Assembly (NCBI RefSeq): GCF_001612665.1 | Contig: NZ_BDAX01000008.1 | Span: forward strand, 62,001-126,000 | Source: Nocardia alba NBRC 108234 | GTDB taxonomy: Bacteria > Actinomycetota > Actinomycetes > Mycobacteriales > Mycobacteriaceae | DNA: 64,000 bases | Direction: 5' to 3' | Shown: positions 27,187 to 39,147 of the stretch, in pieces | Position numbering within the stretch: position 1 is the stretch's first letter | How the letters are laid out: every line of letters begins with the position of its first letter | The notes under the pieces: model-generated | Told to the model about the DNA's origin: nothing | The model's input: the letters and a program-made list of their open reading frames with translations, nothing else | Database searches by the model: none | Position numbers and translations under genes: made by a program

Positions 27187-27627
27187 TCAACCGCGCCGCA
27201 TCGGCACGTGCATGATCCCGTCATCGTCGTACGCCGGTCCGTCGACGGCGAAACCGAACTTCGCGTACATGTCGACCAGATGCGCCTGGGCATCCAAACG
27301 CACAGTGGCCGAACCGGTTTCAGCCAGCGCGGCCCGCATCAGACGGGTGGTGTAACCGTGTTCGCGAGCAGACGGCGCGACACACACCCGGCCGATGCGA
27401 AAACTGCTCACCCCGTCGACGAGCTCCTCGAGCAGGCGCAATGTGGCGAGCACGCAACCGTCGTCGAGCCACAGATGCCGTGTCGTCGCCAGCAGGTCAC
27501 GCCCGTCCAACTCGGGATAGGCGCATTCCTGCTCGACGACGAACACCTCGACCCGCAGGCGCAGCAGCCGGTAGAGGGTGGCGGCATCGAGATCCGCCGC
27601 CCACGACCGTCTCAGTTCGACGCTCAC
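27187..27627 (-). CDS. ElaA-like GNAT acetyltransferase
   Basis: 146 residues of the GNAT fold with the ElaA-type N-terminus ([29 protein letters not shown]) and the acetyl-CoA-binding segment [24 protein letters not shown]. The acceptor is unknown. The GTG start at 27627 overlaps the mqo stop by four bases (GTGA), so it is translationally coupled to mqo. Confidence 0.88.
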   Translation of the reverse strand: MSVELRRSWAADLDAATLYRLLRLRVEVFVVEQECAYPELDGRDLLATTRHLWLDDGCVLATLRLLEELVDGVSSFRIGRVCVAPSAREHGYTTRLMRAALAETGSATVRLDAQAHLVDMYAKFGFAVDGPAYDDDGIMHVPMRRG

Positions 27628-29153
27628 ACCTGCGCGTAGCTCGCGGCCCGCTCCGTCGCGGCCGCGTTGCCCGCATCCAGTTTCAGCGACTTGCTGGTCC
27701 AGTCCCACACTTCCTGGAACAGGGCCTGGTTCTCCGACAGCTTCTGGCCGAGGGAGGGGATCATCTGCTCCAGCTGCGGCGTCCAGCCGGTGTACTGCTC
27801 CGGGAAGCACCGCTGCATCACGTCGAGCATGGCGGTGACACAGGTCGACGCACCCGGCGACGCGCCGAGCAGACCGGCGATGGAGCCGTCCTGGGCGGAG
27901 ATCACCGCGGTACCGAACTCCAGCACGCCACCGGCGCCCTTGCGGCGGATGACCTGCACGCGCTGACCGGCGGTGATGAGCTCCCAGTCGCGGCCCTGCG
28001 CGCGCGGCAGGAACTCCCCGAGCACACCCACCTTGCCGTTCTGCGACTTGAGCAGCTCCTCGACCAGGTACTTGGTGAGACCCAGCTCGGTGAGGCCCAC
28101 GCCGACGAGCGAGGCGATGTTGTTCGGCTTGATCGACTTGAACAGGTCGGCGTTGGAGCCGTCCTTGAGGAACTTGGGGGTCCAGCCGGCGTAGGGACCG
28201 AACAGCAGGCCCTTCTGACCGTTGATGACGCGGGTGTCGAGGTGGGGCACCGACATGGGCGGCGCGCCGACGGCAGCCTTGCCGTAGACCTTGGCCTCGT
28301 GCGCGGCGATCAGCTCCGGGTTGGTGGAGCGCAGGAACTGACCACTGATCGGGAATCCGCCGAAGCCCTTGGCCTCCTTGATCCCGGCCTTCTGCAGCAG
28401 CGGCAGCGCGCCACCACCGGCACCGACGAAGACGAACTTCGCGTTGACGGTGCGCGAGCGGTAGGTGCGCAGGTTGCGGACGGTGACGTTCCACGACCCG
28501 TCGGACTGCTTGTCGAGGTTGCGGACCTCGGTGCCGAAGGCGATCTCGCCGCCGGAGGAGCCGATGAAGGCGAGCAACTGCTTGGTGAGCGCGCCGAAGT
28601 CGATATCGGTGCCGCCGTCGGACCAGTTCAGCGCGATCGGGTCGCTGAAATCGCGCCCCTTGGCCATCAGCGGCAGGCGCGCGGCGAACTCGTCGGGGGT
28701 GTCGATGTACTCCATCCCGCGGAACAGCGGGTGCGGCGACAGCGCCTCGTGGCGCTTGCGCAGGTAGTCGACGTTGTCGGCGCCGTGCACGAAGCTCACG
28801 TGCGGAATGGGGTTGATGAAGCCGGAAGGATCGCCCAACACGCCGGTGTCGACGGCGGAGGCCCAGAATTGACGCGAGACCTGGAAGCGCTCGTTGATGT
28901 CGACGGCCTTGCTCACGTCGACCGAGCCGTCCGCGTTCTGCGGGCTGTAGTTGAGCTCGCACAGCGCCGAATGGCCGGTACCCGCGTTGTTCCACGGATC
29001 GCTGCTCTCCGCGGCGGCGGCGTCGAGCCGCTCGAACACCGAGATCGTCCAGTCCGGCTGCAGCTGTCGCAGCAGCGCACCCAGCGTGGCACTCATGATG
29101 CCTGCGCCGATGAGAACTACATCGGTCTTTTCAGTCTTCGCAGCGTTCGGCAC
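27624..29153 (-). CDS. mqo: Malate:quinone oxidoreductase
   Basis: Membrane-associated FAD enzyme oxidising malate to oxaloacetate and reducing menaquinone, an alternative to malate dehydrogenase in the TCA cycle. The 509 residues start with the FAD dinucleotide-binding motif [17 protein letters not shown] and include family blocks [14 protein letters not shown] and [16 protein letters not shown]. Start GTG 29153 with AAGGAAG about 12 bases upstream. Followed by the coupled GNAT gene. Confidence 0.96.
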   Translation of the reverse strand: MPNAAKTEKTDVVLIGAGIMSATLGALLRQLQPDWTISVFERLDAAAAESSDPWNNAGTGHSALCELNYSPQNADGSVDVSKAVDINERFQVSRQFWASAVDTGVLGDPSGFINPIPHVSFVHGADNVDYLRKRHEALSPHPLFRGMEYIDTPDEFAARLPLMAKGRDFSDPIALNWSDGGTDIDFGALTKQLLAFIGSSGGEIAFGTEVRNLDKQSDGSWNVTVRNLRTYRSRTVNAKFVFVGAGGGALPLLQKAGIKEAKGFGGFPISGQFLRSTNPELIAAHEAKVYGKAAVGAPPMSVPHLDTRVINGQKGLLFGPYAGWTPKFLKDGSNADLFKSIKPNNIASLVGVGLTELGLTKYLVEELLKSQNGKVGVLGEFLPRAQGRDWELITAGQRVQVIRRKGAGGVLEFGTAVISAQDGSIAGLLGASPGASTCVTAMLDVMQRCFPEQYTGWTPQLEQMIPSLGQKLSENQALFQEVWDWTSKSLKLDAGNAAATERAASYAQV

Positions 29154-29387
29154 GGGTAGATCGACTTCCTTGTCCTTCTCAGCTACTCACCGACGGGTGA
29201 GTTCGCTTGGCGCGGGCGCTTTGGCGGTGTTCATGCGACTCGCGGTGAATCGCCGGGAGGTAGGTTACCCGTCGTTCACCTGAGACCAATTGTGCACCTC
29301 ACCAGAGCACAGTTCTGCAACCGACCTCCCGAATGTGATGAAAACCAAGCCTGCGCGTCGCCGCGACCCCGCGATAGATTGAGCACT
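29154..29387. promoter_or_regulatory. Divergent promoter region mqo / alpha-beta hydrolase
   Basis: 234 bp between divergent genes. In the mqo leader ACTCACC-GACG-GGTGAGT (29185-29202) is a perfect 7-bp hairpin with a 4-base loop. For the hydrolase, TAGATT at 29375-29380 lies 7 bases before GTG 29388 and is its probable -10 element. Confidence 0.5.
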
Positions 29388-30413
29388 GTGACGAACGAAA
29401 CCCTCGCTGATCGAACCGACGAGCAGTGGCAACCCGACGTTCTCGGCACCGCTTATCAGCAGCGGACCCTCCCGCTCGGTATCGACCCCGACGGAGAGGG
29501 CGAGGTGGTGGCCACCCTCGTGCGCTATCTGCCCGACGCCACGGCACCGGGGACCGAGCCGACCGTGCTGTACGTGCACGGGTTCACCGACTACTTCTTC
29601 CAGGCGCACCTTGCCGAGCACTTCGCGGCGCGCGGGCACCGGTTCTACGCGCTCGACCTGCGCAAATGCGGGCGCTCGCGACGTGAGGGGCAGAGCGCGC
29701 ACTACGTGAGCGACCTGGCGCTCTACGACGAGGAGCTGGCCGAGGCGCTGCGGATCACGCGCGAGGAGACCGGCAACGATGTGCTGATCGTCGCGCATTC
29801 GACCGGCGGGCTGATCGTGCCGCTGTGGTTGGACCGGCTGGAGGCGGCCGGAGGCAGCGCGGCGGCGGGCGTGGCCGGCGTGGTCCTCAACAGTCCCTGG
29901 TTCGACCTGCAGGGACCGTCCTTCTATCGCACCATCGGCACCCCCATCATCAACACCGTCGGCCGGTTCCGCGCCTTCGCCCAGTTACCCGCCGGCGGGG
30001 TCAGCACCGCCTACGGCGACAGCCTGCACACCAGCCGCTCGGGTGAGTGGGACTACAACCTCGACTGGAAGCCGCTCACTGGTGAACCGGTGCGGCTGGG
30101 CTGGCTGCGCGCCATCCGCCAGGGCCACGCGCGTCTGCACCAGGGCTTGGCCATCGGGGTGCCCGCGCTGATCCTGCGCTCGCGGATCACCAAGTTCGCC
30201 CGCGAGCACTCCGCCGCTCTCGACGTGGCCGATGCCGTGCTCGATGTGAAGCAGATCCAGCGCTGGGCGGGCTGCCTGGGCGAGCGCACCTCGATCGTCC
30301 CGATCGACGGCGCCCGCCACGACGTGTACCTGTCCTCGGAAGCCGTGCGCGCCAACGCATTCCAGGAAACCGACAACTGGCTCGACTGGTTGGTGTCCTA
30401 CCGCAAGTCCTGA
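29388..30413 (+). CDS. Alpha/beta hydrolase
   Basis: 341 residues of the alpha/beta-hydrolase fold, monoacylglycerol-lipase-like. Oxyanion segment LYVHGFTDYFFQ (about 61-72), nucleophile elbow VAHSTGGLIVPLW (Ser about 134) and a C-terminal histidine in DGARHDVYLS. No signal peptide. Syntenic with a hydrolase near mqo in mycobacteria. GTG 29388 is chosen because of TAGATT seven bases upstream and the absence of a Shine-Dalgarno (leaderless). Confidence 0.88.
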   Translation: MTNETLADRTDEQWQPDVLGTAYQQRTLPLGIDPDGEGEVVATLVRYLPDATAPGTEPTVLYVHGFTDYFFQAHLAEHFAARGHRFYALDLRKCGRSRREGQSAHYVSDLALYDEELAEALRITREETGNDVLIVAHSTGGLIVPLWLDRLEAAGGSAAAGVAGVVLNSPWFDLQGPSFYRTIGTPIINTVGRFRAFAQLPAGGVSTAYGDSLHTSRSGEWDYNLDWKPLTGEPVRLGWLRAIRQGHARLHQGLAIGVPALILRSRITKFAREHSAALDVADAVLDVKQIQRWAGCLGERTSIVPIDGARHDVYLSSEAVRANAFQETDNWLDWLVSYRKS

Positions 30414-30477
30414 TCCGGGCCGCCACTCACCGGGTGCTCGCGCGAATCGCGTCAGCGCCTGGCGAGCTGGGCCGTGC

Positions 30478-31041
30478 CTACCAGAGGCTGGTGCGGAGCA
30501 CGATCTCGGTGGCGAACTCGTGGCCCGCCTCGGTGGCGATGTTGTCGACTTCCAGTGGCACGACCCGGAATTCGCCGTAGACATAGCGGCCGGACGCGTC
30601 GGCGGTGGCCCGGGGCAGGTTCTTGGTGACCAGCATCGTGACCGGCAACTCCAACGGCGGACAGGCCGAGTCGGGAACTCGGCCGTCGGCGTCGGGAACG
30701 GCCGGGTGCCCGTGGTCGGCGACGACCAGGCTCATGAACCGCCCGAACCGGCCCGCGCACACCCGCCACGCCAACTCCGCGCCCGACCCTCGGCCCGCGA
30801 CGTTGACGTAGGGCATGTCGAGTTCGTCGAGAATCGCGCGTACGCCCGCCGGATCGAGCCCCTCGACGGACTCGACGGCAACGGTCTGCAAGTCGGACTC
30901 GTGCAGCCGTGCGCACACCTTGTCGAACACGTCGGCAGGGTCGTCCGCGTCTGGAAGCAGCAGCACATTGTGCCGCGAGGAAGGTCCGTCGACCCGCACT
31001 GCCCAGGCCTGGTCACCGACCGTGATCTGCCGAGATTTCAT
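30478..31041 (-). CDS. Conserved hypothetical protein, hydrolase-like with a degenerate nucleophile elbow
   Basis: 187 residues. NVLLLPDADDPADVFDKV followed by VNVAGRGSGAELAWRVCAGRFGRFMSLVVAD resembles an alpha/beta-hydrolase strand-turn-helix, but the nucleophile position of GxSxG is Gly (GRGSG), so the protein may be non-catalytic. The C-terminal part ends EIVLRTSLW. TACCGT lies 8 bases before ATG 31041 (leaderless). Upstream of it (31042-31284) there is no other gene. Function unknown. Confidence 0.68.
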   Translation of the reverse strand: MKSRQITVGDQAWAVRVDGPSSRHNVLLLPDADDPADVFDKVCARLHESDLQTVAVESVEGLDPAGVRAILDELDMPYVNVAGRGSGAELAWRVCAGRFGRFMSLVVADHGHPAVPDADGRVPDSACPPLELPVTMLVTKNLPRATADASGRYVYGEFRVVPLEVDNIATEAGHEFATEIVLRTSLW

Positions 31042-31284
31042 GCCGGGTTACGGTACACGTCCAGCCTGAACGACGCGGCCTGTTCCGCCGCGCCCCGCCG
31101 ATCCGACCACCCCCGTGTACTGGGCTTTCACTGCTACCGACACCGAAATTGCCGAACCTGTCACAACGCCGCGCCCCGGCCGGTGAGGCGAGACGGCCCC
31201 CACACCCACGCGCCCCAGCGACCGGCGCCACCCCTCGGTCGCCGACCACGAAGCCGACGGCCCTGGCAGGCTGTGTGCGCCAGG

Positions 31285-32847
31285 TCACCGAGAGGTGCGG
31301 ATGACCGGGATGTCGGTGGTGGCGCCGTCGCGGATCAGCTGATCCAGCGCCGCGAGATCGACGTGTTTCTCGATGAGGTCGGCGAGCAGGTCGAGCTGCG
31401 CGGATCTGACGGCGGCGACCGAGGTGTCGGGCGCGACGGTGAAGCCGGTGCGCCCGGCCACAGCGGCCACTTCGGTGAGCCAGGTGCGGCGGAACTCGTC
31501 GGACTCGAGCAGTCCGTGCACATGGGTGCCCCAGATCGCCGTTCGCGCACTGCCTTCCGGCTCGCCGTCGATGGTCAGCCAGGCGGGGTCGGCGGTGCGG
31601 GTGACTCGGCCGTGATGGATCTCGTAGCCGTGCAGCGGATCGGCGCCCGCGCTGCCCGACACCTGCCGGGCGATCTTCGGGTCCGCGAATTCGATGTCGA
31701 GGTCGAGCAGCCCGAGGCCGTCCACCACACACGGCGCCGATTCGGCGACCTCGGCTCGACCCGCTGCCGCGGTGTGCTCGACACCGTCGACGATGCGATT
31801 GCCGAGCATCTGATACCCACCGCAGATGCCGAGGACCGGACGGCCCGCGACCGCGCGAGCGTGCAGCGCGTCGGCTATTCCGTTGGCACGCAACCAGTTC
31901 AGGTCCGAGATCGTCGCCTTGCTGCCGGGCACGATCACCAGGTCGGCGGTGGCCAGCTGGTGTGGACCGTCGGCCCAGCGAACCGAGACGCCGGGTTCGC
32001 AGGCGAGCGCCTCGATGTCGGTGGAGTTGGAGATGCGCGGAAGCCGGACGGCGGCCACGGTGAGCCAGTCGGTGCCGTGCGGTGGGCCCGGGCGACCGAC
32101 CGGCGCGCCGGACAGGGTCCCGAGGGAGTCTTCGGCGTCGAGCCAGAGGTCTTCGGCGAAGGGCAGGACGCCGAGGGTGGGGCGCCCGGTCAACGCGCGG
32201 AGTTGGTCCAGACCGGGTTGCAACAGGGACACGTCACCGCGGAATTTGTTGATGAGGAAGCCCGAGATGAGCTGCTGGTCTTCGGGTTCCAGCACTGCGA
32301 CGGTGCCGAACAGGTGGGCGAGGACGCCACCGCGGTCGATGTCGCCCACCACCAGGACCGGAAGATCGGCGGCCCGCGCCAATCCCATGTTCGCGAGATC
32401 GGTGGCCCTGAGATTGATTTCGGCGGGCGAGCCCGCCCCCTCACAGATCACGACGTCGAATTCGTCACGTAACGAGGCCAATTCGGCCGCGACGACCTCG
32501 CGCAGCTCCTGCCGACGAGTGAAATAGTCACGCGCGCCGACCGTTCCGACAGCTGCGCCGCGCACCACCAGCTGCGAGCGGCGATCGCTACCGGGCTTCA
32601 ACAGCACCGGGTTGAACCGCACGCTCGGCTCCAGCCCACAGGCTCGCGCCTGCAGTGCCTGGGCGCGCCCGATCTCCCCGCCGTCCAGGGTGACGACCGA
32701 GTTGTTCGACATGTTCTGCGCCTTGAACGGCGCCACCCGCACCCCGCGACGCGCCAGCATCCGGCAGATACCCGCGACCACGACGCTCTTGCCCGCGTCG
32801 GAGGTGGTACCCGCGATCAACAACGCGCCGCGCAGCGGGGCGCTCAC
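31285..32847 (-). CDS. cobQ: Cobyric acid synthase
   Basis: ATP- and glutamine-dependent amidation of adenosylcobyrinate diamide at four peripheral carboxylates. The 520 residues contain the N-terminal ATP domain ([36 protein letters not shown]) and a C-terminal glutaminase domain ([24 protein letters not shown]). The GTG start at 32847 overlaps the map stop by four bases. Separated from the other cob genes by about 4 kb of mqo and hydrolase genes. Confidence 0.95.
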   Translation of the reverse strand: MSAPLRGALLIAGTTSDAGKSVVVAGICRMLARRGVRVAPFKAQNMSNNSVVTLDGGEIGRAQALQARACGLEPSVRFNPVLLKPGSDRRSQLVVRGAAVGTVGARDYFTRRQELREVVAAELASLRDEFDVVICEGAGSPAEINLRATDLANMGLARAADLPVLVVGDIDRGGVLAHLFGTVAVLEPEDQQLISGFLINKFRGDVSLLQPGLDQLRALTGRPTLGVLPFAEDLWLDAEDSLGTLSGAPVGRPGPPHGTDWLTVAAVRLPRISNSTDIEALACEPGVSVRWADGPHQLATADLVIVPGSKATISDLNWLRANGIADALHARAVAGRPVLGICGGYQMLGNRIVDGVEHTAAAGRAEVAESAPCVVDGLGLLDLDIEFADPKIARQVSGSAGADPLHGYEIHHGRVTRTADPAWLTIDGEPEGSARTAIWGTHVHGLLESDEFRRTWLTEVAAVAGRTGFTVAPDTSVAAVRSAQLDLLADLIEKHVDLAALDQLIRDGATTDIPVIRTSR

Positions 32848-33707
32848 GGCAAGGTCAGAATTTCCACGCCCGTGTCGGTGACCACCAGCGTGTGTTCGAA
32901 CTGCGCGGTCCACTTGCGGTCCTGGGTGACCACGGTCCAGCCGTCGTCCCAGATGTCGTAGTCGATGCCGCCGAGGTTGATCATCGGCTCGATCGTGAAG
33001 GTCATACCGGGCTCGATCACCGACTCGATGCTGGGCTGGTCGTAATGCAGCACCACCAGGCCGCTGTGGAAGGTGGGGCCGACGCCGTGGCCGGTGAAGT
33101 CGCGCACCACGCCGTAACCGAAGCGGTTGGCGTAGGCCTCGATGACGCGCCCGACCACGTTCAGCGCACGCCCGGGCTTGACCGCCTTGATGGCCCGGTT
33201 GGTGGCCTCCTCGGTGCGCTCGACGAGCAGGCGCACCTCCTCGTCGACGTCACCGGCGAGGAAGGTCCTGTTGGTGTCGCCGTGCACCCCGTGGATGAAC
33301 GCGGTGACGTCGATATTGACGATGTCACCGTCTTCGACCACCGTCGAGTCGGGGATGCCGTGGCAGATGACCTCGTTGAGCGAGGTGCAGCAGGACTTGG
33401 GAAAACCCTTGTAGCCCAACGTCGACGGGTAGGCGCCGTGGTCGCACATGTACTCGTGGGCGATCCGGTCGAGCTCGTCGGTGGTGACACCCGGGACCAC
33501 GGCCTTGCCCGCTTCCTCGAGCGCTTGCGCCGCGATCTTGCCCGCGATCCGCATCTTCTCGATGGTCTCGGTGGTCTGTACCCAGGGCTCGTTGCCCTCG
33601 TTCGCGGTCTTCTTCCACACGTATTCCGGCCGCTCGATGGAGCGGGGAACTTCCCGGATCGGCGACTGGGTACCGGGAACTAGTGGCTGACGGGTGCGCA
33701 CGGACAT
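32844..33707 (-). CDS. map: Methionine aminopeptidase, type I
   Basis: Removes N-terminal methionine from nascent proteins. The 287 residues include an N-terminal extension (1-40), as in mycobacterial MapB, and the five metal-binding residues in [16 protein letters not shown] (two Asp), [10 protein letters not shown] (His), TIEPMIN (Glu) and QFEHTLVV (Glu). Start ATG 33707 with TACACT six bases upstream (leaderless). Coupled to cobQ by a 4-bp overlap. Confidence 0.96.
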   Translation of the reverse strand: MSVRTRQPLVPGTQSPIREVPRSIERPEYVWKKTANEGNEPWVQTTETIEKMRIAGKIAAQALEEAGKAVVPGVTTDELDRIAHEYMCDHGAYPSTLGYKGFPKSCCTSLNEVICHGIPDSTVVEDGDIVNIDVTAFIHGVHGDTNRTFLAGDVDEEVRLLVERTEEATNRAIKAVKPGRALNVVGRVIEAYANRFGYGVVRDFTGHGVGPTFHSGLVVLHYDQPSIESVIEPGMTFTIEPMINLGGIDYDIWDDGWTVVTQDRKWTAQFEHTLVVTDTGVEILTLP

Positions 33708-33752
33708 GAGAGCAGTGTATCTATGCGAGCACGCCGCTGTACGTCCCGTCCG

Positions 33753-36029
33753 TCACAGCACCGGCTCGAGACGGACGATGATGCCTTTCGAGGTCGGCGT
33801 ATTGCTGATGTCGGCGACGCTGTCGAGCGGAACCAGCACATTGGTCTCCGGGTAGTACGCGGCCGCCGAACCACGGCTGGCCGGATAGGCGACGGCGACG
33901 AATCGCGGCGCCCTGCGCTCGGTGCCGTCGTGCCAGATGCTCACGATGTCGACCACTTCGCCGTCGGCGATTCCCCGCTGCGCCAGGTCCTCGGGGTTCA
34001 CCAGCACCACCCGGCGCGCGTGGTGGATGCCCCGGTAGCGATCGTTGCCCGCGTAAGGGATGGTGTTCCACTGGTCGTGGGACCGCAGCGACTGCAGCAC
34101 AAGGTAGCCCGGCGGCGCGTCGATCATGTCGAAGTCGTTGCGGGTGAATTCGGCCTTCCCGCTCGCGGTGCGGTAGATGCCCTCGTTGACCGGATTGACC
34201 AGCAGCATCCCGCCCGGTCGCGCGACCCGTTCGTTGAAGTTCTCGAAGCCGGGCACGACGCGGGAGATGCGGTCGCGCACGGTGCTGTAGTCGGCGATGA
34301 ACTCCTCCCACGGAATCGTGGACTCCGCCCCCAGCGTGGCGCGCGCCAGCCGGGAGATGATCGCGATCTCGCTCAGCAGATCTGGTGAGGCCGGGTCGAG
34401 ACGCCCGCGCGAGGTGCGGACCTGGCTCATCGAATCCTCGACGGTGTAGAACTGCTCGCCGGTGGCCTGGATATCGCGATCGCTGCGGCCGAGGGTGGGC
34501 AGGATCAGGGCCGTCGCGCCGCAGACCGTGTGGGAGCGGTTGAGTTTGGTGGAGATCTGCACGGTCAGCGAGCACTGCCGCAGGGCCGCCTCGGTGACCG
34601 CACTGTCGGGCGTCGCGCGCGCGAAATTGCCTGCGACACCGACGAATACCTTCGCGTGGCCGTCGCGCATGGCACGGATGGAATCCACCGCGTCCAACCC
34701 GTGGGCCGTCGGTGGGGTGAACCCGAATTCCCGGCCGAGCGCGTCCATGAACGCCTGCGGCATCCGCTCCGAGATCCCCATGGTGCGATCGCCCTGGACA
34801 TTGCTGTGCCCACGCACCGGGCACACGCCGGCGCCGGGACGGCCGAGGTTGCCGCGCAACAGCAGGAAGTCGACGATCTCGCGGATGGTCGGCACGCCGT
34901 GCTTGTGCTGGGTCAACCCCATCGCCCAGCACACGATGACCTTCTCGCTGGCCAGCACCTGTTGGTGCACGGCCTCGATCTCCTCGCGCCTCAGCCCGGT
35001 GGCGGTGAGCGCGTGTTCCCAGGTCACCGTCCTCGCGTGCGCGGCGTAGGCGTCGAACCCGCTGGTGTGCGCGGCGATGAACTCGTGGTCGAGCACCGTG
35101 CCCGGCGCCGCGTCCTCGGCATCGAGGAGCAGCTTGTTCAGCATCTGGAACAGGGCCAGGTCGCCGCCGGGCCGGATCTTGAGGAAGATATCGGCGATCT
35201 CGGTGCCGCGCCCGATTACGCCGCGCGCTTTCTGCGGGTTCTTGAACCGGATCAGCCCGGCCTCGGGCAGCGGGTTCACCGCCACGATCTTGCCGCCGTT
35301 GCGCTTGGTCTCCTCGAGCGCCGACAGCATGCGCGGATGGTTCGTGCCGGGGTTCTGGCCGACGACGAAGATCAGGTCCGCCGCGTAGATATCCTCGAGC
35401 GAGACGCTGCCTTTGCCGACACCGATGGTCTGCGACAGCGCCGAACCGCTCGATTCGTGGCACAGGTTCGAGCAGTCGGGCAGATTGTTGGTGCCGAAAG
35501 CGCGGACGAACAACTGCAGCAGGAACGCGGCCTCGTTGTTGAGCCGCCCCGAGGTGTAGAACAGGGCCTCGTCGGGGCCGGCGAGCCCACGCAGTTCGTC
35601 GGCCAGCAGGCCGAACGCGTCGTCCCAGCCGATGGGTTCGTAGTGCGTGGCGCCGGGCCGCTTCACCATCGGCTCGGTGAGCCTGCCCTGCTGATTGAGC
35701 CAGTAATCGGACATGGTGTCGAGCTCGGCGACCGGATGCTCGGCGAAGAACTCCCGGGTGACGCGGCGGGTGGTGGCCTCGTCGTTGACGTGCTTGGCGC
35801 CGTTCTCGCAGTACTCGTTGAGGTGGCGGCGCCCCGGCTCGGGCCACGCGCAGCCGGGGCAGTCGAAGCCCTTGGTCTGATTGATATTGAGCAGGGTGAG
35901 TGCGGTGCGGACCGGGGAGTTCTGCGACAGCGAGTACTCGATCGCGTGCGCCACGGCGGGAACGCCGACCGCCCAGGTCTTGGGCGGGGTCACGCTCAGA
36001 TCGTCCTGTGGGTCCTCGATCGAGGTCAT
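33753..36029 (-). CDS. Molybdopterin oxidoreductase, YdeP/FdhF-type formate dehydrogenase-like subunit
   Basis: 758 residues of the bis-MGD DMSO-reductase superfamily. A short N-terminal iron-sulfur motif uses Cys57, Cys60 and Cys74 (FDCPGCAW, NEYCENG), as in YdeP-like proteins with a reduced cluster site. The Mo ligand position is Cys190 in SNLCHESSG, not selenocysteine. The C-terminal MopB-binding domain includes VVLVNPEDLAQRGIADGEVV. Likely cytosolic (no Tat signal). YdeP-type enzymes are annotated as formate dehydrogenases, but the activity is rarely proven. No fdhD or NAD/quinone partner subunit is adjacent. It follows the cbbLSX terminator, so it has its own promoter (36030-36117). Confidence 0.85.
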   Translation of the reverse strand: MTSIEDPQDDLSVTPPKTWAVGVPAVAHAIEYSLSQNSPVRTALTLLNINQTKGFDCPGCAWPEPGRRHLNEYCENGAKHVNDEATTRRVTREFFAEHPVAELDTMSDYWLNQQGRLTEPMVKRPGATHYEPIGWDDAFGLLADELRGLAGPDEALFYTSGRLNNEAAFLLQLFVRAFGTNNLPDCSNLCHESSGSALSQTIGVGKGSVSLEDIYAADLIFVVGQNPGTNHPRMLSALEETKRNGGKIVAVNPLPEAGLIRFKNPQKARGVIGRGTEIADIFLKIRPGGDLALFQMLNKLLLDAEDAAPGTVLDHEFIAAHTSGFDAYAAHARTVTWEHALTATGLRREEIEAVHQQVLASEKVIVCWAMGLTQHKHGVPTIREIVDFLLLRGNLGRPGAGVCPVRGHSNVQGDRTMGISERMPQAFMDALGREFGFTPPTAHGLDAVDSIRAMRDGHAKVFVGVAGNFARATPDSAVTEAALRQCSLTVQISTKLNRSHTVCGATALILPTLGRSDRDIQATGEQFYTVEDSMSQVRTSRGRLDPASPDLLSEIAIISRLARATLGAESTIPWEEFIADYSTVRDRISRVVPGFENFNERVARPGGMLLVNPVNEGIYRTASGKAEFTRNDFDMIDAPPGYLVLQSLRSHDQWNTIPYAGNDRYRGIHHARRVVLVNPEDLAQRGIADGEVVDIVSIWHDGTERRAPRFVAVAYPASRGSAAAYYPETNVLVPLDSVADISNTPTSKGIIVRLEPVL

Positions 36030-36117
36030 GTGTCAGCTTCTTCTCAGTTCCGCGGCACCGCGCGTTCGGTGTATCCGACACCAGGCTTCTCAGATTCTCC
36101 ACCCTTGTCAACGCGGA

Positions 36118-36153
36118 AGGCCCGATCACCTGATGAGGTCGGTGATCGGGCCT
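36118..36153 (-). terminator. Terminator of the cbbL-cbbS-cbbX operon
   Basis: Perfect 13-bp stem AGGCCCGATCACC / GGTGATCGGGCCT with a 10-base loop, 10 bp downstream of the cbbX stop on the minus strand. It separates cbbX from the downstream molybdoenzyme gene. Confidence 0.82.
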
Positions 36154-36163
36154 CGCGCCTACC

Positions 36164-37135
36164 TCAGTCCCTCGACGACTCGAAGACGCTGCTGCCGTAC
36201 ACGTCGTCGGGGGTGAGCGTGATGAGGTCGGATTTGCCCAGCGGCCGGTCGAGCGCGACCAACCGGCGGGCCTGGCGCAGGCGACAGCGTTCGATCGCGT
36301 TGCGCACACTGCGCGCGTTGGAGAACCTCGGCTGCTCCATCCGCAGCGTGAGGTACTCGGCGAAGGCCTTGTGCGCGTCGTCGTCGAAGGCGAATCCCTC
36401 CGATTCCACCATCAGTCCCGCGATCTGGGTCAGCTCCGAATGGTCGTAGTCGGCGAACGTGAGATGGTGCGGCACACGGGAACTCAGGCCCGGATTGGCG
36501 GCGAAGAAGGTCGCCATCCGATCGGGATAGCCGGCGAAGATCACCACCAGATCACCGCGCTCGTTCTCCATCTCGGTGAGCAGGATCTCGATGACCTCCT
36601 GCCCGTAGTCCCGCTCGTTGTCCGGCCGGAACAGGTAGTAGGCCTCGTCGATGAACAGCACTCCCCCGGCCGCGCGGGCGATCGCCTCCTTGGTCTTGGG
36701 CGCGGTGTGGCCGATGAACTGGCCGACCAGGTCGTCACGGGTGACGGTGTGCACGCGCGGCGCCCTGATGTAATCGAGCGCGTGCAGGATCGCCGCCATC
36801 CGCACCGCGACCGTGGTCTTGCCGGTGCCGGGACCGCCGGTGAAACTCATGTGCAAGGTGGGACGGGTGGTCGTGAGCCCGAACCGGCGCCGCGCCCGGT
36901 CCACCTGGAGCAGCGAGGCGATCTCGCGTACCCGCCGCTTCACCGACGCCAAGCCGACCAGCTCGGCATCGAGCGCGGCCAGGGTGTCGCCCACCCTGGC
37001 CGCGGCCTCGTCGGCCGAGAGATCGAGCACCTCGTCGTCGCCGAGAATCGCGGGCTCCGTCGTCTGCTCCTCGATTGCCGCGGCCGGTGGCGCGCCGGAC
37101 GGTCGGTGGAACCCGAATCCCTTTGGTGTGTCCAT
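36164..37135 (-). CDS. cbbX: Red-type Rubisco activase CbbX
   Basis: AAA+ protein that pulls the C-terminus of red-type Rubisco large subunit to release inhibitory sugar phosphates. The 323 residues carry Walker A GGPGTGKTT (about 100-108), Walker B VLFIDEAYYLFRPDNERDYG, sensor/arginine-finger regions and the conserved GEF-like pore segment QFIGHTAPKTKEAI. The ATG at 37135 lies four bases after the cbbS stop, so it is tightly linked in cbbL-cbbS-cbbX. The first about 40 residues are variable. Confidence 0.96.
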   Translation of the reverse strand: MDTPKGFGFHRPSGAPPAAAIEEQTTEPAILGDDEVLDLSADEAAARVGDTLAALDAELVGLASVKRRVREIASLLQVDRARRRFGLTTTRPTLHMSFTGGPGTGKTTVAVRMAAILHALDYIRAPRVHTVTRDDLVGQFIGHTAPKTKEAIARAAGGVLFIDEAYYLFRPDNERDYGQEVIEILLTEMENERGDLVVIFAGYPDRMATFFAANPGLSSRVPHHLTFADYDHSELTQIAGLMVESEGFAFDDDAHKAFAEYLTLRMEQPRFSNARSVRNAIERCRLRQARRLVALDRPLGKSDLITLTPDDVYGSSVFESSRD

Positions 37136-37139
37136 CAAT

Positions 37140-37565
37140 TCACTCGCCCGTGTACCGATCGCCGGTCGGCCGGGCGGTGGCGTAGGACTTCACCGAGTAC
37201 CGCTGGGTGCGGTCGGGGCCCTCGACGCGTTCGAGCAGGAAGCCCGGCTCGTGCGCGGGTCGGTGGACGAGAAACGACATCGCGGTGGACTGTCTGCCCA
37301 GGGTCGCGTCGTAGGCGAGCAGCCGGATGTAGTGCTGGGGGAAGGTGGCACGGCAATCCGCGAGCTGGGCGAGTACGCCGTCGGGTTCGGCCAGGTCGAA
37401 CATCGGCAGCCCCCACATCTCCCAGTACACATTGCGTGGGTGCGGGTCGTCGGTGTACTCCAGCGATACCGGCCAGCCGTGCTCGAGGGCGTACTTCACC
37501 TGGGCGGCGATCTCGTCGTCGGTGAGGTCGGGCAGATAGGAGAAGGTTCCGTAGCGCAGTCTCAT
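37140..37565 (-). CDS. cbbS: Ribulose-bisphosphate carboxylase small subunit
   Basis: 141 residues, long for a small subunit, as in red-type (form IC/ID) Rubisco with a C-terminal beta-hairpin extension. Starts [19 protein letters not shown]; the core motif [21 protein letters not shown] and the terminal [15 protein letters not shown] are family-typical. ATG 37565 has AGGAG nearby. It follows cbbL by 13 bp. Confidence 0.97.
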   Translation of the reverse strand: MRLRYGTFSYLPDLTDDEIAAQVKYALEHGWPVSLEYTDDPHPRNVYWEMWGLPMFDLAEPDGVLAQLADCRATFPQHYIRLLAYDATLGRQSTAMSFLVHRPAHEPGFLLERVEGPDRTQRYSVKSYATARPTGDRYTGE

Positions 37566-37578
37566 CGGGTGCTCCTGG

Positions 37579-39130
<1,552 letters not shown>

Positions 39131-39147
39131 TAAGTCATCATTGAACG

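Noticed and set aside
35390..35530. Selenocysteine codon in the formate-dehydrogenase-like gene
   Set aside because: The Mo-ligand position is an ordinary cysteine codon and no in-frame TGA is present.
33721..36309. Second minus-strand frame overlapping the molybdoenzyme
   Set aside because: Same strand but shifted frame; the frame at 33753-36029 carries all family motifs.
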